64,000 nucleotides of DNA from Hydnum rufescens UP504 (lineage: Eukaryota > Basidiomycota > Agaricomycetes > Cantharellales > Hydnaceae): contig MU128938.1 of assembly GCA_014904985.1 (NCBI GenBank), positions 193,284 through 257,283 on the forward strand, given 5' to 3'. The stretch's first letter is position 1. Each line of letters starts with the position of its first letter. The notes under the pieces are model-generated. The model saw nothing but the letters and a program-made list of their open reading frames with translations. It was not told where the DNA came from and did no database searches. Shown piece by piece: positions 42,701-54,979 of this stretch. The translations under genes and the position numbers were made by a program.

Positions 42701-42938
42701 AAATTGTTCTCGTTCCGATGATCCGTTGTTTTTTTTTGTTTTGTTCTGCCTTGTACTTCTTTCGACAGGTTGACATCAGTGGGGGGCCATATACGAGGCC
42801 ATACAGTACATATTTTCAACATTTTTTAATATCCCACAACGTGGACAAATATGCATTGAAAACACGTACCTTAATTGACACAGCAAAAGCACAGCCGGGC
42901 CTACGTCACCGCGCTATTCAAGCTCCAAGCAAGCCAGG

Positions 42939-42962
42939 GCAGTCGGTCAGTCGGTCAGTCGG
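42939..42962 (+). repeat. Short tandem repeat, unit cagtcggt
   Basis: Nearly three copies of an 8-base unit followed by a related gcggtccgtcag stretch. A small simple repeat in a gene-free region, with no evident function. Confidence 0.6.
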
Positions 42963-44017
42963 GCGGTCCGTCAGCCCGTAGCCGAGAGAGACCCCACAAG
43001 CACAAGGTCCGTACAAACACCACCATGACACCACCATGACCGCACATAACGAATCGATAAGCCCCAACCAAGCGCTCACTGCCCAACTGGCACCGAATTC
43101 CTGTGCGGTCCACACGTTCAATCATTACTGAACTTTTTTTTACATATTTGATGGATTGTTGTCGTCGATGACCCATGTTGCCTTATCACCATCCATCCCC
43201 ATCGGGCACGCGCCACAAAATATTTCATCAATATGTACATATGCACATCATTGCCAATACGCGTATCACATATGTACAAGAGAAAAAAAAAACAATAAAA
43301 CAACATATAGACACACCGGCCACGCAGGAATCACGCGCAGCACACCGCACCGTAAAGATATACAGCGGGTGCTACCAATAAAAATGGGGGATGGAGGGTG
43401 GGTAGGAGGGGGTGTAACGAGGGATACACAGCCTAGGTAGGTTTTACCTACGTGCCTAGGTTTCAAAACGAAGGGAAGGGAATACAAACATATCATCAAA
43501 GGTCGTGAGTGGGGATGGAATGGCAGAGCACAATAATCAAAATAGCCGAAACAGAATCGAGTACAAACTGGGATAGCTACAGAGCGGCATGGGCGTAGAC
43601 GGAAGGGCGATCGATGGGAAATAGAATAGAAGAATATGGTCGTTGTGTACTGTGAAAAGCCTGATTCGGCTCGAATTTGATGGACAGGTAGGCGAAGTGG
43701 GGGGGGACAGGGCAGAGCACGATCGTCGGGTGGGAGAGGGATAGTAGGTAGGCAAAAATCCTGTGACGTGTATACGAAGGCTTTCTGTCGGGTGGCACGG
43801 TAGTAGTTAAGCAAGAGAGCTAGCGAAGCGACCGATCAATTATGATGTATCCGGAGAGGTATGTGATCCATTCTTCATTCTCCGTCGGAGAACGAAACGG
43901 GGGCAGGGTGTGTGTGACGGATGGACAGAATGAAACACCGGAAGACGCGTATAATGAAAGTAGGGACGAAGTCGGATATCTGCAGTGTAATGTAAATGAT
44001 GCACAGAATGATGCCGT

Positions 44018-44043
44018 GGGGGGGGGGGGAGGGGAGGGGAGGA
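44018..44043 (+). repeat. G-rich tract with quadruplex-forming potential
   Basis: A run of ten G followed by gaggggaggggagg gives at least four G-tracts separated by single A residues. It lies about 290 bp beyond the stop codon of C2H2 paralogue 2, on the non-template side, so the mRNA (if it reaches this far) would be C-rich here. Any role is speculative. Confidence 0.5.
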
Positions 44044-44329
44044 GGTTTCGACGATAGGAGCAATGACACAAGTCATTCGAGGAAAAAAAATTAGAAGGAA
44101 ATGAAGATCAAAGCGAAAGGGTCGTAACGGTTGGCAGGATCGTTAACAAAATTGGGTGGAATATGTGGGGGATCATTTCATCGAACTGCGTGGATGTAGG
44201 ATGAGGATGAGGAAATATGAAGATGATAAGACAAGATGAGGCACGGCGGCAAGAAATATAGAACGCGGCACTCGAGATATAGAAACATGTCCAAGCATGG
44301 TTGAGTACGTTTGCGGGGAAAGCGCGAAA

Positions 44330-45661
44330 CTACTTGTGGGAATAACGTGCGTGAATTGATGTGTGTTGGAAAAGATTATCACGCCGGCTAAAGTCCTTGC
44401 CGCATCCAGGATGATTGCACTTGTACGCTAAATAAGGAAGGCAAGTGAGATAGCGTCGAGCACAAAGGAAAAGGAACTAACGTTTCTCGTTCGTATGGAT
44501 GGATCGAATGTGCCTCTTGAGGTGTTCCCCTCGTTGGAAACACTTCCCGCATCCGTTCACCTTGCAGATGTATGAGCGCGACCGCCCAGCAGCATCCTCG
44601 ACAACGCTGGCTTTGCGTCCGGGAGCGGCACCTCGTCGACGGGATCGAGGGGATATCTCCTCATCGACATTCTCGTCCTCGTTGCCACCACCGTTGTTGA
44701 GACGCACGGTAGGCACCTGCCTGCCGCGACTGCGCTTTGTGAGCTGCGGAAGCATGTCGGAGGGGGCGGAATTCCATTCCGTGATGGCGGGGGGCGAGGT
44801 GTAGCTAGCGGAGGAACGACGGGGACGAGAGCGTGCGATAGGTTGGGCGGGTGTGATGCCTGTGCGACGAGTCCGAGTGGCGGGTGTAGAATTGGCGGAT
44901 GACGAAGGTGTTAGCGGATTGTCAGAGAATAGATGTAATGAAAGGCGACGAGGAGACGGATGCCATTCGTCGTCGTCGTCGTCATCCTCATCATCTTGGA
45001 AATCATCCTCTTCGACCTCCTCGTCATCCTGGTTATCTTGGTCATGCGGCGGCCGGTGGAGAGGTTTGTGCCTGAGTTGATGGGTATTGTCCTGTGGAGC
45101 CGCGAGTGAAGAGAGTTGTTGCGGGAACAGTGGTTGCTGGTCATCGATACCCTCCATGGTGCTGATATCCCATGGAATATCATCCGGTTGCTGAATCAGT
45201 GAAGGGGAGATGTAAGAGTTGGAGGCCGGTGCGTAAGGGACTCGAGGTATGGCGCCGAAGTACATGCTAGCGTCGATGACGGGATCAGGATAGGACTGAG
45301 GGTCAATGGACCAGGTGTCGAGATAGTCTGGTGGGATGGGTATCGACGGAGAGGTATACGGATCTGTGCAGGGTGGAGCGTAGTGCCAGTCATCGTTGTG
45401 GGCAGTGTAGACATCGCTAGGCTTTGTGGTGTAGTCTGGATCGAACATGGGTGTGTACTGCCAGGCGGGGGATGCAGCAGAAGCGGGGGATGCGGCAGAG
45501 GAAGGGGCTGGACTGCCACTACCAGCAAATGTGTCTGCGTCCGAGAGCGCCGGGGACGCGTGCAGGCCTCTGTCGGTGGGTGGTGGCGCGAGGTGATTGG
45601 AGTAGTCGTAGATGTATCGTTCGTCGCCTCTGAGATCGTACTGGGGGAGAGTGACAGGCAT
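44330..45661 (-). CDS. C2H2 zinc-finger transcription factor, paralogue 2
   Basis: Two exons (45661-44482, 44427-44330) join to 425 residues in frame. The order is: Pro/Ser/Tyr-rich region, an acidic block (EEVEEDDFQDDEDDDDDD, about 44960-45030) that could activate transcription, Arg-rich stretches (RTRRTG, RSRPRRS), the signature KRSRGRQVPTV, then two C-terminal C2H2 fingers: YICKVNGCGKCFQRGEHLKR-HIRSIH and YKCNHPGCGKDFSRRDNLFQ-HTSIH, joined by TNEKP. Fingers, signature motif and the intron in the linker proline codon match the gene at 34.7-36.4 kb, so the two are paralogues on the same strand about 8 kb apart. Nuclear DNA-binding role from family knowledge; targets unknown. No frame breaks. 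Confidence 0.9.
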
Positions 45662-48600
45662 GGGGGGAACGGAACACGAGGACGAGGTAAAAGTGACTTG
45701 TTTAAGTAGTGATCAGAGTCCCGAGGGCGCTTAAAAGGGCGAGTCAGGTCAGTTTCCCTTGTAACCCGTTCTTAACGTAACACGTTTCGCGTTCTGTGCG
45801 GATTGCTTCTCATCGTGCCGCGTGTTAAACTCTCCTAGGGGTCCCATCCCAGGCAAGTATGGCCCTGCTATTTCGCTCCTGGTCACCACGCCTGTGCCCG
45901 CCTAATTAGGCAACAGGTTGAAACACAGCCTTCTGTTGCCTTTTACCGCAGCTCACCTACGGCGGAGCTACGAGAAATACTCCACGGCGTGCGAAGCAAC
46001 AAATAAATCGTCGCACACAGGTTACCAAATAGTTCATGGACGGCTAGGAAGAACAATAGATGGTCAACAAAAGCGCCCTTCAGTGATTCACTACGACCAA
46101 GGTGGGCATTCCACTCCACCTTCCCCCTGCGATAGCTCAACAGGGACCGGCACGGTTTCTTATTGTCTCTCGCCGCCGTGTCCACGGGGTTTCGCTTCTG
46201 ACTGCGAAGAACCCCAAGGCCACAGACTTCTTATTGTGGCACACAGCGCCCAGGAGCACCTCACAACATCCTTGCGCACGAGCCAAGGGTGTAATAATTA
46301 GGCAGGCGCTTGCGCGGTTGCCGACCCCCAGCCGTATACCGACCGTATCACCCATAATAGTCCATTTGCTTTCCGGAACGAATTGTCGACATGACTGCAG
46401 GCACGATGCAAGTGATCGGCTTTCTCGGTCATCCCAGTCACCAGCCGTGCCATAAACTGCGCTCGGCAATGACTCAGGAGTAAATCCACGGTTGGTGACG
46501 ATCGCGTTGCTTCACGCCCCCCAACAAGGAAGTCAACCTTTTCTGGTATCCTCGGCCAATACTAATAAACAAATATCATCCAGGAAAAATAGTAGGCAGA
46601 AAGCCGCCCCCAACTCTAAATATTCTACTTATTTGCAGGACCCAGAGGACAACCCCCCCCCCCTCGCTCCCGCACAGGAGTTATTATTTCCACTCCCCTC
46701 AGGAACCTAAGAGGCACGTTGCTATGTTCCGGCAATCTATGCGGGAACGTATCCTGCGTGCGAAATAGTTTATCCCGATATTCTTGCGCTAGTTTGATTG
46801 GTGGGGAGCTGGTGCCACAAACTCATGTATCATAGTATTTCATATATCATCCTCGTTCGCACCAGTGACCCCCCTATAGTCAGAAGCATAGCAGACTCTT
46901 GCCCATGTTTGACAGACTCACAAAGATTTGTCAAGCCTTGGATATATTACAAGGGATAGCGATGGAGGCCATTAGGCACTGTCAGAGTCTCAGTACAAGA
47001 CATCGAACTCGCAAGCCACAATGGAAATGGCGGCTGAGAGACTGTGGCTCATTATAATATCAATATATGTAACACGCACAAGAACGATACACCAAGTGCG
47101 AATGGGCGCTAAGGTTACCATTTTCGCTCCCTTTGCTCGCTGCGCCAGTTTTTGCTATCTGATCCGTTTCCATCGGGGGCCACAAGGGCAGCCGCAGCCG
47201 GCAGTGTAGCGTGTGGCGTCAACCACCATCCACGCAAAAGGGACGGTTATCTAGGGTCATGGCAGGGCGTCTCTAAGATCAATGAGAAAGAAAGGGAAAT
47301 GTTCTCCACGTAATGCATATAGGCAATGACATACACACCGGATCAAGGCTGAAGTGTCGACTTTTGGGCACTGTAACAAATTATAGGGAGTTTCTCCTGA
47401 ACTTTAGAAACAAAAAATAGAATCAAAACGAAAATCAAACATACCGCAGTCCAATGCACGGCATCGAGCCCCTCGCAACAGGGTAGACGCCTATTTGTCG
47501 TCGAACGGTCCGTCATTAGCCGTGTTGAGGCGAGAAGCATCACCTAGCCCTGTGAATCGTCATTGCGTACCTGTACTTACCGACCGAAGGCTCTATAATA
47601 GCAAACAAAACAAACAATCGCACATGCAGCAGTGCTTCATGGCCAGGACAATGCATTTTGGCACCAGGGCAAGGATTTAGGAGGCCTGCCTTGGCGCCCC
47701 GAGGATCCCGCGAGCATACATTAAACCACTCCACGATCGGCGATCTGCACCGTACGTCCTCATCAGCCCGAGCCGAGACTTTGCTTCGCAATTCAGCGAG
47801 AGAACCTCGGGTTTAGGAGAAGATGGGGTGCCTCGTACACCAAGTCCCACGTATAGGGACGATATGCAGTTTGACCCGAACTTGGCTACAGCATCTGGCC
47901 TAGTCAGAAAGTTAAGCGCGAAAAACGAATACGAAATTGGGAACCGAACAGAAAAGGCCTGGTAAATGCTTCTGTGCCCGGCGGAATTGGAGGTGATCAA
48001 AAGGCAGTACATCGCTCCCTGAAGAGGAGACACAGCTGGTTAATCGATAGACAGGAGCCACCAGACGCTGAAATAGGGACAGACAATAGTGAGATGTGAG
48101 TCACATCTTGTGAAACGCGCCTCATCTCCCGCGCGGCACTTACAAGGGCACGGATGAAAGGCAGGGTCTGCGCCACTTATGCCAGTTGGTAAAAGAATGT
48201 TGGCAGGGTCTCCATAATGAATACCTTCATTAGAAAGAAAAATAGGGGCTACTTTCAGTGAAGTGACGTCCTCCACCTGTCCAGCCAAGCGAAACCGGGG
48301 AATGACGATCCATGTTAGCGAACAAAGGGCCAAAGTATAACACCCAGACGTCCGGCGCGGGCAGACGTCACATAACTAACCTACCTTTGGCATCGACAAT
48401 GCCCTTGTGTGGGTAGGAGGGCGGGCGGAGGTTCAAATTTACTGATGGACTGACGTGTCTCGTATATTGGCAAACACGTAAAAATGAGCAGAAAATGAAA
48501 ATTTGAAAATATAGAGGTTCCAGAATATGAAACAGGGTCAGGTCCCAAGAGGTCTGAAGTGGAATAGCTGCGTTCTGAGATGCGACGTTCAAATTTTGAA

Positions 48601-51072
48601 GATCCTGGGACAACAGCCGGCGAATTTTACAATATGGAGAGGACGGGTGTCCTGCCGATGTGCTCCAAGGAGCGACTACCGGTTCCACCTGTGACAACTT
48701 TTGAATGAAAATCCCAGTTTCAATGCGGGGGTCCAGATAATCGATCAAGGGAAAATAACGCCAGACAAATCATTGACATGGTCAGGTTGAATTTCACCTT
48801 TATGGTCGTAATGCCGTGGTAGGGTTCTGATGAGTACTGTAATTTGCTCCCAGCAACGAATTGGCGAATGAGAGGTCAAATCAGTTCATCTTCAGGTATC
48901 ACTCGGATTGCATGTGTGGTCCTTCGTCTCCCCTTTTGCGGAGATCAGCAAACATTCCTTAGTTGAGCCGTGAGTCCAGACAGACAATCAGGCTATTATT
49001 GAGCCAGGTGCCACAGCGACAGACAACAGCGCGTGGATATTCGGCAATAGCCGAAGGCGACTCAACGCCAGACAAATCCTAGATTGGGGGGCTTAATTAA
49101 GAAGCCTTCCATTGTCTGCCATTCCCCTTTGTTCTCCATCGAAGTATGAATTACCCGCTCCCAGGGATGAATTACTCGATTTGAAAGTTTATTTCCACGG
49201 CAGAATTCGCCAGGTCACGCGACCAAAGAGGACCCATGATGATCTTTCGTCCGGCTTATCATACCGATAATCATACTGGTTCATCATATTTTTAGGTACA
49301 CATATGCACTGATAACAGCGCAAGATCGTGGGATCTCAGAAATATCTTGTTATAGGAGCCTCGTACCCAAGTAGCCCACTTTAAGTAATGCCGGAAGGTG
49401 TGTTAGTTTTGTACATAATCTTGTATCATGTATAATCGACATTTGATGTGGGACAACATAGCGGATGTACCAGAGTTCCGCTCGGGAGGCCCAACCGAAC
49501 TGGAAAATCTGCCATGAGGCTCCCAAAATTCGTTACACCTCGAGAACATGAAAAATGCTCACCAAGCCGAACTATCTTATCAAGGCGAAAGGGGCTAACG
49601 TGCGGGTAAGGGTAAAGTCTATAACGGTACGCCTCTGCGCTAAAAGTTCGCCTGTACAATAGAGACATTCCTATAATAGTGAAATGCGGTGCGACGCTCT
49701 TGGATGGAAATCCTCGGGAGCATGGAGCAGCCCTGCCTAATAGCCGAAGGCGAGAGGACGTCATTATGTTCGGCACCATTGTGGAGCACTGCGCATGTGT
49801 GTACTACACCTTGATAGGCAAGCATAGTAAAAGGGGCGCGAAAGAAAGAAGATGGGGAATTTGAATGGCCCGAGGACTGCGCGAGGGTGCCTCTAGTGGA
49901 TCATGATTCGCCGACGGCCTGGGTTGCCTAAAATAGGTTAGCCACGGTTCATCCATCTGCGGTAGTATCTGCTTTCGCACAGCTTGCTGCCGCAGCTCAT
50001 ACCTCGAGACCCGGCCAGGGGATGTGTGGTACTATGAGTGGATTCCCTACGGTTCATCCGGGTCCCGCAGGACGACGGCATCACAGAACGCGGTGTGATC
50101 CCTAATGACCACACTTGCCGGGTCGGGACGAATACCCTGTCGGCGGAACTAAGGACAAATACGACTTATACATATTGATACACCAAGGGGGATCCAGAGA
50201 CAATAAACACTCACCAAAGTAGGCTGAAGACATATCCTAGGCAATACAACCGAGAAAATCGCGTTCTATGAGGTAAATCAGAGAAAACACCAAGTAAATA
50301 CGGCGATCCCAGCGCAGGACGTGGAACATTCAACAGATCGGCGTCGGCGCAGAAAAAAAAGGGGGGAGCATAGGGATCCATTGTTGGTACCAAGGTCTAT
50401 AGCCCGATTAATGCTGAGCGAATATTAGAGGATCAATAGTGTACTCTTCGATGTCAAAGCTCTACTCCGGGGGATCGAACGACTCTGGTGCAATTGCGAG
50501 TGCAAGAGCTTGGCGTCTGGCTATCCTCGAGTCCTCGACCGACGCAGGAAAAATTGCTAACGCAAGCACCCTAAATTCACTTTGTATGGTAGCCTAGGAT
50601 ATTATCCCAGAAGAATCCATGGCTCGCGATCCCCGGTCCCGCCTGGCACAAAATCAAAGGAGACAAGAAAGGAGCGATCAACAAACGTGCCCGACAGAGC
50701 CCAACTGGGCCGGTGGAGAAGACATTTACACACACTTATCTAAGTGAGCTTACGGGTCCGACCTCATTCAAGGTCACCGATTACTTGAGCTTGGGGGATG
50801 TGCTACTAGCATAAGTTGGATCAGCAATCCAAATTCTCAGGCGCTAGGGGGCTTGGGGTGCCTAAGAAATGGCAGCCATCGAACTCCTCTTCCAGGATCA
50901 TATATAGGGTCTCCTGAGCCCAAAAACGAGAGTCACCAGTGTGAATATCAAGGAATAGGAGAAATTCCAGTCGAAGGACGGACCCATAGGTACGGACCGG
51001 CTTTGGCCGCTTGGCTATTCCATAGAAAAATGCAAACTGGACTGCGCTAGAGTCCCCGTACAAAGCTGAAAG
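45662..51072. other. Long region without a recognisable gene
   Basis: About 5.4 kb. It should include the promoter of C2H2 paralogue 2. Open frames on the minus strand (47677-48033, 48040-48333, 48368-48748, 49426-49779) follow one another but show no known domain. Two 15-base repeats are present (aacgccagacaaatc at 48757 and 49064; aatagccgaaggcga at 49046 and 49739). A C-run lies at about 46655-46664. Confidence 0.45.
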
Positions 51073-52201
51073 ATGGGGGCAAGGCAACTGGCACGCCGAT
51101 TCGTCCCTCTGAACCCCACCGCATCCTTGTCCGTCGCAAACCCATCTCGCATCGCAGATACGAACGGGCCTCCAAAGTACGTGCACAGTAACAATCCCCC
51201 ATCTAGAGTTACCAACTAATCACCCTCGCCTGTAAGAGTCATTCTCGTATTTGCATGGCGTGCGTGCTTTTTCTCTCGTCCTCTATCTGCACGCTCTTAA
51301 TCTCTCACTGTTCCCAAACCTAAAGTCGATGCAGAAATGCGAACTATTTCTAAATACACAGAAGGATACCACGCTCTTTTCCCCGAGGCCGACCAAATGA
51401 TTATTCACTCACATAGATGGAGTCTCTGGTGGTCCAATTCGACTCGGGTTCGTGTCCAATGTATGAATCATGGCTATTTTACGACTTATGATATAATTTA
51501 GGAAGCGGCACTTCGACCAGTCGTAGAGCATTTACGTGCCAGAGGCATTTACAACCTTCATGGACCATCGTCGCGGGTTCTAGTTCATGTGATGTCAAAC
51601 GGGTCTATTCTATCATTTCGCCAAATTAGCCAATCTCTAACCCAAGTTTTCACTAGTGGTTGTTTTCAGCTCATCGCGCTATCTAGACTTCTCGCAGAAG
51701 TATCGTTCGACCTATCCAACCAGTCACCAGAGTCTACCAAATCGTCACTAGACTCCAAATCTGGCGCGGCGTTTGTTTTCGATTCATGCCCTGGCTTGGC
51801 GAACTTTTACATCATGGTCAAAGCACTGACAGCTGGCATTAAGACCCGCTGGCTTCGTACGCTTCTCACTTTCCCTGACGGCGTTATGGCCCACATGCCT
51901 TCCCGCATCCTCTTCCCCGGCTCAATTTTCAGTCCAAAACAGGGATCCGTTTGTCCAATTACGGGAACATCTTACGGATGCTGCATTGATTCCTCCCTCT
52001 GCCCCACGCCTATACATCTACTCGACTCCCGATCCAATCGTCCCCGCCCAGGACATAGAAAGTCATATCGAGCAAGCCAAGGAGAAGGGTGTCCAGTCGA
52101 TCGTCGTGTTGAAGGATGAGACTTCCGGACATGTCGATCATCTCAGGAGGGATCCGGCCAAGTATTGGGAGACCATAAGAAGGCTCTGGTTTAGGGGATA
52201 A
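51073..52201 (+). CDS. DUF829/TMEM53-like protein
   Basis: Eukaryotic DUF829 family (TMEM53/PaxU), alpha/beta-hydrolase-like proteins often placed at the nuclear or ER membrane. ATG 51073 (MGARQLARRFVPLNP) leads through an intron (donor gtacgtgc, acceptor after a ctaat branch site) to KVILVFAWLDAEMRTISKYT, GYHALFPEADQMI, PVVEHLRARGIYN and SRVLVHVMSNG (the position of the usual family SNGG motif, here SNGS). Next come FVFDSCPG, typical of the family, a helical region, and the C-terminal PRLYIYSTPDPIVPAQDIES and ETSGHVDHLRRDPAKYW, stop 52199-52201. The frame changes once near 51900-51930: either an intron starting at a GC or a one-base error. The exact biochemical activity of this family is not settled. 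Confidence 0.8.
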
Positions 52202-53134
52202 ATCTCGCAGGTGTGTTTTGGGTATCGCCGGAGTTGAGGGTAATTGGCCCCAGGCGGTTGTTCGCTATTTCTTGATATTTTGAACTAGGGAACCTTGTGT
52301 CCATGTCTTCTCTGCTGTTGGCAATCCTTCAACTCGGCGATAGCTGAAACATGAATTCTCAATAAAGTGGGACGTAGGGCTTTGTCAACCAACGCCTGAA
52401 TTTAGCTCAGACTGTCTTAACTAGCCTAACGCCGTCTCCCTAGCACTTGCATCATTTCAACCATGCAAACAGTAGGGATGATGACCAAGATGGAGGCCTG
52501 ATCGTTGCTACTTACTGACACGCCTTTAGCTGCATCAGTCCAAAGACCCCCGATGCTCTAACATCATTTTTCCCAGTGAGCATTTAGGATCAATTGGATA
52601 TCTTCAGCCTTCCTATCCTTGATGGGTTTTTGTCCACCCCTCCAGGTCAGTCAGGCAATTTTCCTGACCAAGGGGCATCGAGCTTCATTTTGGACCTGCT
52701 CAAACCGTCTCGCACCCCGAATCCTGCTCCCGTCCAAGCCCATGATGCAGAGATTCAGAGTGCCTCTATTTTAGCTTACATGCCGGGATTACTGCAGCTT
52801 GCAGCACGATTAAATTGCTTTGGAGCCTCGGAAGTCGCACATCCATTCCTTCGCAGACTTTCGGAAGTAAGTGGACTCCCCTGGGAACAAGCGACCCCCG
52901 TTATTATATTCTGGCCCTCTCGTAGTGATTCTCCCGTTCATGAAGTAGAAAACTTCGCCGTTGAGTCTTCCTGCGCAATGTGAGTAGCGTCGTGGGTCGG
53001 CCTGGTATTGGATGATTGGTTTGGAAGGAGGTCCATCCAGCATCAGGTCAGAGCTCTTTACCCTCCCCCTGACGTTCCAGGCTTGTGGCTCCGCCCATAT
53101 TAGATCGACGATTCTGCTTTACGGTGTAGGGGAG
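52202..53134. other. Intergenic with an unassigned open frame
   Basis: About 0.9 kb. A plus-strand frame at about 52590-52983 (IFSLPILDGFLSTPPGQ, FILDLLKPSRTP) has no recognisable domain and no splice partners that I can support. Nothing else is visible before the first MITE-like element. Confidence 0.4.
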
Positions 53135-53314
53135 TATTCCCCCTGATAGCTATAGGAGACCAGAGCAGAAATTCGGGCCCAAAATACCAGGTGGAAAAAT
53201 GCTCGAAGAGGGGGTGAAATACCAAGTGGTGGGTCGGGTCACGTTCTACATTCCGATGCCAAAGTCGCAATTTTTGTGCCGTCCTTGGTTCTCCTGTAGT
53301 TACCAGGAGTCTTG
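53135..53314. mobile_element. MITE-like element, diverged copy (about 180 bp)
   Basis: The left arm contains ccccctgatagctatagga. The right arm, read on the opposite strand, contains actcctggtaactacagga followed by gaaccaagg. The same inverted arms occur at 53725-54085. The ends are blurred and no clear target duplication remains, so the limits are approximate. No coding capacity. Confidence 0.5.
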
Positions 53315-53724
53315 GGGACTAAACCTTCGTATCGAACAAACCTCAAATCTCGAAGCAATGTGCGCTCTCTGCCAAAGTTTGAATAGGGCATATCAATTCA
53401 GGCATGCCCAATGTATTCCCAATAGGGGTTTCACAGTAATTGCATGACTTGAAAAAACTTTCACAAAACTTGGATTTGTGAATGTTTTGTTACAGCTATG
53501 CAAACATATTTCTTCACTGTGAACCCTAACCTCAACTAATGACTGACTAGATTACAATGATTTTGGATTTGTTTAGCTGGATCAGCCGTAGTTGTACCAG
53601 TTCAGGCTGTGACATCTTTGAACCCACACTAATCACTCTATTTTGGAAGCAAACAGGGATAGAATTAATTGGGTCTCACCGGTGATTTATTGCGGAAACT
53701 CTAGCGGCGAGCGGTCATATATGG

Positions 53725-54085
53725 AGGACCCCTGATAGCCATAGGAGAACCAAGAATTGCGATTTTGGCATCGGAACATGGAACGTTTCCCGGTATTTCC
53801 GAGCAAAAAATTGGTGGAACCGACAGCGATTTTCCCGGTGTCGGGTCCAGGCTGTGGGACATAGACCATGCTCCCGGGGGGGAAGGGGGTTGAATGAATT
53901 TTAAGCAATTTTGAGCAATTTTGGAGAATTTTTGGAGACATAGAACCCTAATTCCAGCTAATTCCGGTAATTTTGACCCCTCAAAACCGACCTCGGACGC
54001 CGCACCGGTATTTCACCCCTTTTTGTGTATTTTGCCGCCCGCCTAATGACCGTTCTTGGTTTTCCTATAGCTACCAGGGGGTCCT
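53725..54085. mobile_element. MITE-like element (361 bp) with 8-bp target duplication
   Basis: The left end reads aggacccctgatagccata, continuing ggagaaccaagaa. The right end on the opposite strand reads aggaccccctggtagctata, continuing ggaaaaccaagaa: terminal inverted repeats of about 33 bp. The octamer atatatgg flanks both sides (53717-53724 and 54087-54094, one extra t at the right junction). Eight-base duplication suggests a hAT-type transposase in trans. The interior has no open frame of note and is rich in aattttg-like repeats. Confidence 0.65.
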
Positions 54086-54094
54086 TATATATGG

Positions 54095-54979
54095 GCTTTT
54101 CCCAGATCAGGGGTTTCCTCCCTAATCTCGGCCCTCAAATGCATCATTTGAAGTGATACTCTTTTTCATCCTGTAGCAAAAACAAAAACCAAACAACTGA
54201 TGTATCCATCCATCACAAGAAGCATTTCATTTTGATTGGATCTGGTGCGCTCCGCGGGCTTCTCACGATTGGGCTTCCTTCTAGAATTGGGAATTTCCAG
54301 TTCTGGATAATAGCCGATGAAAGTGTGGGATTCAGTATAATAATTATAATTAAGCAATATTTCCTTCCCATCAACCGCAGTGTTGGTGGCAGAATCTGTG
54401 TTACAGGCTCTGAGGAGCCACATATTGTGCCAAAGACTAATAATACATGGCAGAGCAATGAAGGGTGAAGGTATGACGGGGTGCGACAAACAGGTCTTTC
54501 AGGAACGCGGGGGGAGCACGGCGGTCTTCGGCCAGGGGACTGAACCAGGAGTTTTGAAGTTGGACTCAGATATCGGAACTACTGCACCCGAACACTAGGA
54601 ATTGGCAATTACTTAATTTGGTAGTCTGCGAAAATTAAAGTGTGTGTGCAAAATGAAAGCCAGGGGCCTCAGGCCGCAATGAGTGAAGTAGTCAATCGAC
54701 AACTCTAAGCACGGCAGGGATGGGGACAATAAATAGTGGCCTAACTTGGCTGAACGCTGCAATGTTTCTCCCTACGAAGGTTCCGCCACCTGTCACCTCC
54801 AGATATTCATATATGTATATAGGGCCAGGAGACGCAAATCCAATTGTAATCTCAGAAGTTCTTTCAGAATTAGGATGTTGCATGAAGCAGCACTACTATT
54901 AGCAACTTGAGTTGTTGGGGCGATGTGAACAATAATGAAGTATAGCTCTCGAGTGACGATCCGATTCCCAGCAAGTATC
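54095..54979. other. Intergenic, downstream of BRCA2 homologue
   Basis: About 0.9 kb between the MITE and the stop codon of the BRCA2-like gene. Only short frames without domains; part should be the 3' UTR. Confidence 0.5.

Larger units (their letters stand above)
36405..44329. other. Long gene-free region between the two C2H2 paralogues
   Basis: About 8 kb with no recognisable gene on either strand. It includes the presumed promoter and 5' UTR of C2H2 paralogue 1 (left) and the 3' UTR of paralogue 2 (right). Low-complexity sequence is frequent: G-runs at 38761-38773 and 39839-39851, a purine tract at 42271-42317, GAT repeats at 39726-39744, and a G-rich stretch at 44018-44043. Several frames of about 100 codons are present but lack any domain. 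Confidence 0.5.

Noticed and set aside
42939..42962. CRISPR-like short repeats
   Set aside because: Only about three contiguous 8-base units without spacers, in a eukaryotic genome.
51001..52201. Serine hydrolase or lipase instead of DUF829
   Set aside because: The ILVFAWLDA, SNG and FVFDSCPG blocks and the C-terminal PRLYIYS-GHVDHLRRDP order fit DUF829/TMEM53 better than a GxSxG lipase.
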